A DNA stretch of 64,000 bases from Agromyces sp. H17E-10 (lineage in GTDB: Bacteria > Actinomycetota > Actinomycetes > Actinomycetales > Microbacteriaceae), in the NCBI RefSeq assembly GCF_022919715.1, contig NZ_CP095042.1, forward strand, positions 992,001 through 1,056,000. Direction: 5' to 3'. Made by a program: the position numbers and the translations under genes. Positions within the stretch are counted from its first letter, which is position 1; every line of letters begins with the position of its first letter. The notes under the pieces were generated by a model, which worked only from the letters and a program-made list of their open reading frames with translations, was not told where the DNA came from and did no database searches. Positions 60,069 through 64,000 of this stretch are shown here, in pieces.

Positions 60069-61745
60069 ATGGATGCAGCGATTTCTCCAACTGGCGTGTC
60101 GCCGAGCCCGCGGGTCACGCTTGCCGAACTCGTCGACGGACTCGGCCCGCGCACGGTGACGCCGATCGGTCCGCCGCTGCCGTCCGTCGCCGTCACCGGC
60201 ACGGAGTTCGTCGACATCGCCGAGGAACTCGGGGACGTCGCATCCACCCTGCTGCTCGCACCCTCGACGGCGTCGCTCAGCACCGCCCGCCTCGCGGCAC
60301 TCGCCGGTGCGGCGGCCGAACACGGCGCCGCCGGCCTCGCGCTCAAGTGCAGTGCCGACCGCGTGCCCGCGCTCGCGGCCATCGTCGAGTCGACGGGCCT
60401 GCCGCTCGTGCGCGTCGCCGACCGCATCAGCTGGCGGCTGCTGGACGCGCAGCTCACGCACCTGCTCGGCGAGGCCGAGGCGTCGCTCGCGCCGCCGCAG
60501 CAGCGCGGCGCCGAACCGCTCTTCGCGATCGCGAACGAACTGGCCGAGTTCTTCGGCGGCTCGGTCGCCGTCGAAGACCTGAGCCGCAACATCCTCGCCT
60601 ACTCGTCGGTGCCGGGCCAGCTCATCGACACGCTGCGCACGCACGGCATCCTCGCGCGGCAGGTGCCCGCTTCCCCCTACAACGACGACCAGTACCGCAC
60701 GGTGCTGCGCTCCGACCGCCCCATCAAGTACCCGCGTCTCGGCGACGAGGAGCCGCGAGTCGCCTTCGCGATCCGCGCCGGCGCCCTGCCGCTCGGCAGC
60801 ATCTGGGCGATCGACGCGTCGGGCGAGGCGCCCGTGACGGCCGATCAGGAGGCGCGGATGCGACGGGCGAGCGCGCTCGCGGGCGCCCACCTGCTCGACG
60901 ACCTGCGGGCGCACGCGACCGACCAGCGACCGCGCGAGGACCGGCTGCGCACGCTGCTCACCGGCATCGACCTCACCGGCACCGAGTTCGCCGAGCTCGG
61001 CATCGACGAGGACCGGGGCGCCGCGTTGCTCGCGTTCGAGGTGCCGAGTGCGGGCCCGACGGCGGTCGCGCAACTGCGGTCGACCGTCATCCGCCACCTC
61101 GTGCTCAACCGGCCTGATGCGGTCGCCGTCGCCCACCGCTCACGCGTGTACGCGCTCTTCGCGGCCGGCTCCGTCGACGAGGCGACGACGGTCGCCGAGC
61201 CCCTCGTACCGCTCGTCGACCGGCTCGTCGGACCGGGCACGCGCATCGCCGTCACCGGCCCGGCGCACCGCTCGGGCGACGTGGCCGGGGCGAGAGACCT
61301 CGCCGACCGGTTGCTCGAGGTCGCGGGTCGCGGGGCTGCGGAGGGCGGGGCCGTGGCCTCCAGGGCTGCCGGGTCGGCAGGCGGCACGCACGGCGTCCGG
61401 GAGCGCGGCGTCGCAGGACAGCGCATCGTGACGGCCGCAAGCCTGCGACCGCTCCTCGTCGTCGACCGGGTCGCCGAGCTGTTCGCCGCGGGCGACGAGC
61501 TGCGCGACCCCGCCCTCGACGCCCTGCAGTCGTCGGAGGCCGAGGCCTCCCGGGCCGTCGCCGAGACGCTGCTCGTGTGGCTCGAGTGCTTCGGCAACGT
61601 CGCCCAGGCGGCCGAGCGCCTCGGCGTGCACGAGAACACCGTGCGGCACCGGCTGCGGCGGGCGACCGAGTCGCATGGCGTGCGGATCGGCGACGCCGAC
61701 GAGCGGCTCGCCGCGTGGCTGCAGCTGCGCGCGCTCGCGCGCTGA
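60069..61745 (+). CDS. PucR family (CdaR-type) transcriptional activator
   Basis: A 558-residue regulator: N-terminal PucR-like sensory part (TLAELVDGLGPRTVTPIGPPLP to about 140), a GAF-like middle, and the C-terminal HTH_30 (WLECFGNVAQAAERLGVHENTVRHRLRRATESHGVRIGD). A Gly/Ala-rich low-complexity insert lies at about residues 420-455. PucR-type activators respond to nitrogen or amino-acid metabolites and control adjacent operons; the divergent lysA-like/ABC operon is its likely target. Confidence 0.9.
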   Translation: MDAAISPTGVSPSPRVTLAELVDGLGPRTVTPIGPPLPSVAVTGTEFVDIAEELGDVASTLLLAPSTASLSTARLAALAGAAAEHGAAGLALKCSADRVPALAAIVESTGLPLVRVADRISWRLLDAQLTHLLGEAEASLAPPQQRGAEPLFAIANELAEFFGGSVAVEDLSRNILAYSSVPGQLIDTLRTHGILARQVPASPYNDDQYRTVLRSDRPIKYPRLGDEEPRVAFAIRAGALPLGSIWAIDASGEAPVTADQEARMRRASALAGAHLLDDLRAHATDQRPREDRLRTLLTGIDLTGTEFAELGIDEDRGAALLAFEVPSAGPTAVAQLRSTVIRHLVLNRPDAVAVAHRSRVYALFAAGSVDEATTVAEPLVPLVDRLVGPGTRIAVTGPAHRSGDVAGARDLADRLLEVAGRGAAEGGAVASRAAGSAGGTHGVRERGVAGQRIVTAASLRPLLVVDRVAELFAAGDELRDPALDALQSSEAEASRAVAETLLVWLECFGNVAQAAERLGVHENTVRHRLRRATESHGVRIGDADERLAAWLQLRALAR

Positions 61746-61761
61746 GCCCGCCGGGCAGCGG

Positions 61762-62835
61762 TCACCCCACCGAGCGCATGAAGGCACCGAGTTCGTCGGC
61801 GGCGAGCTGGGGTTCCTCGAACGCGAGGAAGTGACCGCCTCGTCCCGGCTCCGAGTAGTGGCGAAGGTCGGTCACGGCGCGTTCGACGATCGAACGCGGG
61901 AACCCGCGCATGCCCGGTTCGCAGCTGAGCGTCACGGCCGTCGGCACCGTGACGGTCGGCCGCTTCGCGTTGTGTGGAAAGTCGAGGTACTGGCGGAACG
62001 AGGTGCCGATCGATCCCGTCGCCCAGTACAGCGTGAGGATGGTGCAGAGCGCATCTCGATCGAACCGCGACTCGACGTCACCCCCGCAGTCGCTCCAGTC
62101 GCGGTACTTGTCGACGATCCAGGCGGCGAGCCCGGCCGGCGAGTCGACAAGGGCGGCGGCGATCGTGTCGGGGCGGGTGCCCATGATCGAGCTGTAGCCC
62201 TCGTCGCCTTCGTCGTACGCCGCCTCGGCGTCGAGGAACGCCTGCTCGTCGGGCGTGATCGGCGACGCGTCGAAGTCGGCCGGGAACGCGCCGTGGATGA
62301 GGTGCAGCCCCGCCACCTCGTTCGGGTGCATCGTCGCGAGCCACGTCGACGCCGCACCGCCGATGTCGCCACCGAACGCGAAGTACCGGTCGTACCCGAG
62401 CGTCTCGGTCATGAGCACGTGGAAGGCCTCGGCGATCGCAGCTCGGGTGAGCGGGCCGTCGACGAGTTCGGAGAAGAGGAATCCCGGCAGCGACGGGATC
62501 ACGACGTCGACGTCGAGCAGGTCGGCGAGCGGCAGCATCTCGACGAAGCTGCTCGGCCACCCGTGCGCGAGCAGCACGGGCGGCCTCGTCGGGTCGCGCC
62601 GCAGGTGCACGAAGTGCTGCCCGCGGTCGACGAACTGCGGATACTCGTTGAGCCGTGCCTCGGCCGCGCGCCAGTCGAAGTCGTTCGCCCAGTAGTCGAC
62701 GAGCGAGGCGAGATAACCGGGGTCGACGCCCGCACCCCAGGCGGACGCGCTCGGGGTGGTGAAGCGCGTGCGGGTGAGCCGGGCGCGCAGGTCGTCGAGC
62801 ACGTCGTCGGAGACGGAGATCGGGAAGGGCTGCAT
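61762..62835 (-). CDS. Epoxide hydrolase (EHN-type alpha/beta-hydrolase)
   Basis: A 357-residue protein. The N-terminal EHN domain (PFPISVSDDVLDDLRARLTRTRF and YWANDFDWRAAEARLN) is followed by an alpha/beta-hydrolase core with oxyanion motif LLAHGWPSSFVEML. The nucleophile elbow is FGGDIGGAAS (Asp), and the His is near the end (GRGGHFLAFEEPQ). This is the juvenile-hormone-epoxide-hydrolase-like family. Hydrates epoxides in the cytosol; substrate unknown. Confidence 0.92.
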   Translation of the reverse strand: MQPFPISVSDDVLDDLRARLTRTRFTTPSASAWGAGVDPGYLASLVDYWANDFDWRAAEARLNEYPQFVDRGQHFVHLRRDPTRPPVLLAHGWPSSFVEMLPLADLLDVDVVIPSLPGFLFSELVDGPLTRAAIAEAFHVLMTETLGYDRYFAFGGDIGGAASTWLATMHPNEVAGLHLIHGAFPADFDASPITPDEQAFLDAEAAYDEGDEGYSSIMGTRPDTIAAALVDSPAGLAAWIVDKYRDWSDCGGDVESRFDRDALCTILTLYWATGSIGTSFRQYLDFPHNAKRPTVTVPTAVTLSCEPGMRGFPRSIVERAVTDLRHYSEPGRGGHFLAFEEPQLAADELGAFMRSVG

Positions 62836-62868
62836 GGCCCGACGGTATCGGGCTCGACCGACGGCCGT

Positions 62869-62899
62869 GGTCTCGATACGCGCTGCGCGCTACCCGACC
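62869..62899. repeat. REP-like element overlapping the cupin stop codon
   Basis: GGTCTCGATAC, hairpin core GCGC-TG-CGCGC, TACCCGACC. Its end includes the TAG stop of the cupin gene, as at 22864. Same dispersed family. Confidence 0.75.
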
Positions 62900-63270
62900 G
62901 ACCGCACGTCGTCGATGATGACGTAGAGCTTGCGCACGGTCTCGTGCACGTCCCACACGCCGCGCCAGCCGCTCGGCGTGATGAGGGTGTCGCCGGCGCC
63001 GAAGGTCACGGGCTCCTCGCCGTCGACCTCGATCGTCACGCTCCCTGACAGGAACTGGCACACCTCCGTGTAGCCCTCGCGCGCGGCGGCGAACCGACCG
63101 GGCGTGCACTCCCAGTAGCCGACGTCGATGCCGGGCACCTCCCACAGCGAACCGGACGCCTCGAGCACGCCCTCGGTCAGGGCGGTGGGCTTCGGCACGG
63201 CAGGGCCGAGGTCGCGCGCGGTCGGCGCGAGCCCTGCGACGGTCGGTACGGCGGTGGGCTGGTCGGTCAT
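62890..63270 (-). CDS. Cupin domain protein (DUF861-like)
   Basis: A 126-residue single-domain cupin: GYWECTPGRFAAAREGYTEVCQFLSGSVTIEVDGEEPVTFGAGDTLITPSGWRGVWDVHETVRKLYV. The EVCQFLSG and GAGDTLITPSG stretches match the DUF861/(S)-ureidoglycine-like cupins that accompany gamma-glutamylputrescine oxidases. The stop codon TAG is part of a REP-like element. It is 51 bp downstream of the FAD oxidoreductase on the same strand and is probably in its operon. Confidence 0.88.
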   Translation of the reverse strand: MTDQPTAVPTVAGLAPTARDLGPAVPKPTALTEGVLEASGSLWEVPGIDVGYWECTPGRFAAAREGYTEVCQFLSGSVTIEVDGEEPVTFGAGDTLITPSGWRGVWDVHETVRKLYVIIDDVRSVG

Positions 63271-63321
63271 GGTTGCTCCGATGTTCGATACGTTCGGGGT
63301 CGTGGGCGCGCGGCCCCGCGT

Positions 63322-64000
63322 TCAGCGCCCGGCGACGAGGTCGGCGACCTTCGCGATGGGCGACGTGGTCGCCCGCCCCCGCTGCTCCCCGCGGTCGGCG
63401 GCGTGGTACGCGGTGTAGATCGCCTGCACGGCGAGCCAGCGCAGCGGCTCGATCTCCCAGTTGCGGGCCTGGTGCCCCACCCACGGCAGGCGGGTGAGCT
63501 CGGTGTCCTGGCCGAGCACGAGGTCGCGCAACGTGCGACCCGCGAGGTTCGTGGCGGTCACGCCCGTGCCGACGTAGCCGCCGGCCCAGCCGAGGCCGGT
63601 CGCCCGGTCGTGGCCGACGGTCGCCGCCCAGTCGCGGGGAACGCCGAGCACGCCCGACCAGGCGTGGTCGATCGCGGCGCTCGTCGTCTGCGGGAAGAAG
63701 CGGTTCAGGAGGGCCGTCAAGCTCTCGATCGTGCGCTGCTGGGTCTGTCCGTCCTGGTCGACGTGCGACCCGTAGCGGTAGGGCACACCGCGGCCGCCGA
63801 ACGCGATGCGGTCGTCGGCGGTGCGCTGCGCGTACATGTAGACGTGCGCGAAGTCGCCGAGCACCTCGCGGCCGTTCCAGCCGATCTGCTCCCAGACGGA
63901 AGCTGCGAGCGGTTCGGTCACGATGAGCGACGAGTTCATCGGCAGCCAGGTGCGGTGCAGGCCCTTGAGATCGGGCGTGAAGCCCTCGGTCGCGCGCAGC
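63322..64000 (-). CDS. FAD-dependent amine/glycine-type oxidoreductase (DAO family), 5' end outside the window
   Basis: The C-terminal about 226 residues of a DAO-family flavoenzyme; the start lies beyond 64000. VTEPLAASVWEQIGW, YMYAQRTADDRIAFGGRGVPYR, AWSGVLGVPRDWAATVGHD and GLGWAGGYVGTGVTATNLAGRTL are typical of the substrate/FAD-binding C-terminal half. With a downstream DUF861-like cupin this resembles gamma-glutamylputrescine oxidase (PuuB-like) loci; polyamine catabolism is inferred, not shown. Confidence 0.85.
   Translation of the reverse strand, partial: LRATEGFTPDLKGLHRTWLPMNSSLIVTEPLAASVWEQIGWNGREVLGDFAHVYMYAQRTADDRIAFGGRGVPYRYGSHVDQDGQTQQRTIESLTALLNRFFPQTTSAAIDHAWSGVLGVPRDWAATVGHDRATGLGWAGGYVGTGVTATNLAGRTLRDLVLGQDTELTRLPWVGHQARNWEIEPLRWLAVQAIYTAYHAADRGEQRGRATTSPIAKVADLVAGR

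Overview
This window reads as chromosomal DNA of a very high-GC actinobacterium, most likely a member of the Microbacteriaceae (Agromyces/Microbacterium-like). That placement is an inference from codon use, abundant GTG starts, short intergenic gaps, many ATGA/GTGA stop-start overlaps and dispersed short palindromes. No phage, insertion sequence, plasmid gene, tRNA, rRNA or CRISPR array is visible. About 66 protein genes are supported. Two of them (an LtrA-type membrane protein and a TetR regulator) carry an apparent single-base homopolymer frameshift.

Layout. 1-1.7 kb: 3'-truncated NarL-type sensor kinase and a small membrane protein. 1.9-4.9 kb: a four-gene cluster with a WXG100-like protein, a helical/membrane/lipase fusion, a lipoprotein and a soluble partner; it resembles a type VII secretion effector locus and is the most unusual locus here. 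5.1-7.4 kb: dienelactone-hydrolase-like enzyme and a PspA operon. 7.6-12.7 kb: sulfonate-type ABC transporter plus arylsulfatase, a sulfur-scavenging operon. 12.8-20.9 kb: thioesterase, broken ltrA, metallopeptidase, SDR, reductase, the DGPF/ECF42 sigma pair, TerC and a deazaflavin enzyme. 21-24.3 kb: two ECF41-type sigma factors with an AhpD-like target. 24.4-28.7 kb: a gluzincin metallopeptidase, an MBL-fold hydrolase and a convergent DUF2235 hydrolase. 29-33 kb: ROK repressor divergent from a secreted GH84 hexosaminidase. 33.2-38.9 kb: aminoglycoside-phosphotransferase-like protein, reductase, and a third ECF41 sigma with two tandem NAD(P)-binding targets. 39-47.7 kb: ABC-F, membrane proteins, TetR, 2H phosphoesterase, chloramphenicol-acetyltransferase-like enzyme, second LtrA, AlkZ-like protein, LysE/Lrp pair. 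47.7-55.7 kb: glycosyltransferase, ArsR/SRPBCC pair, MDR oxidoreductase/TetR pair, secreted FG-GAP protein, VOC protein. 55.9-61.7 kb: polar amino-acid ABC transporter with a LysA-like decarboxylase divergent from a PucR-type activator. 61.8-64 kb: epoxide hydrolase, cupin and a truncated FAD oxidoreductase.

How genes work together. Regulation dominates: four ECF sigma factors in 18 kb, a matching ECF41 promoter (YGTCACA-N16-NGTC) at four start regions, ArsR-type operators (TGCAACC-N4-GGTTGCA class) in paired arrangement at two loci 34 kb apart, and clear dyads beside the ROK, TetR and PucR regulators. Intergenic space is small; only 30199-30599 exceeds 300 bp, and it holds the promoter, operator and a leader hairpin of the GH84 gene.
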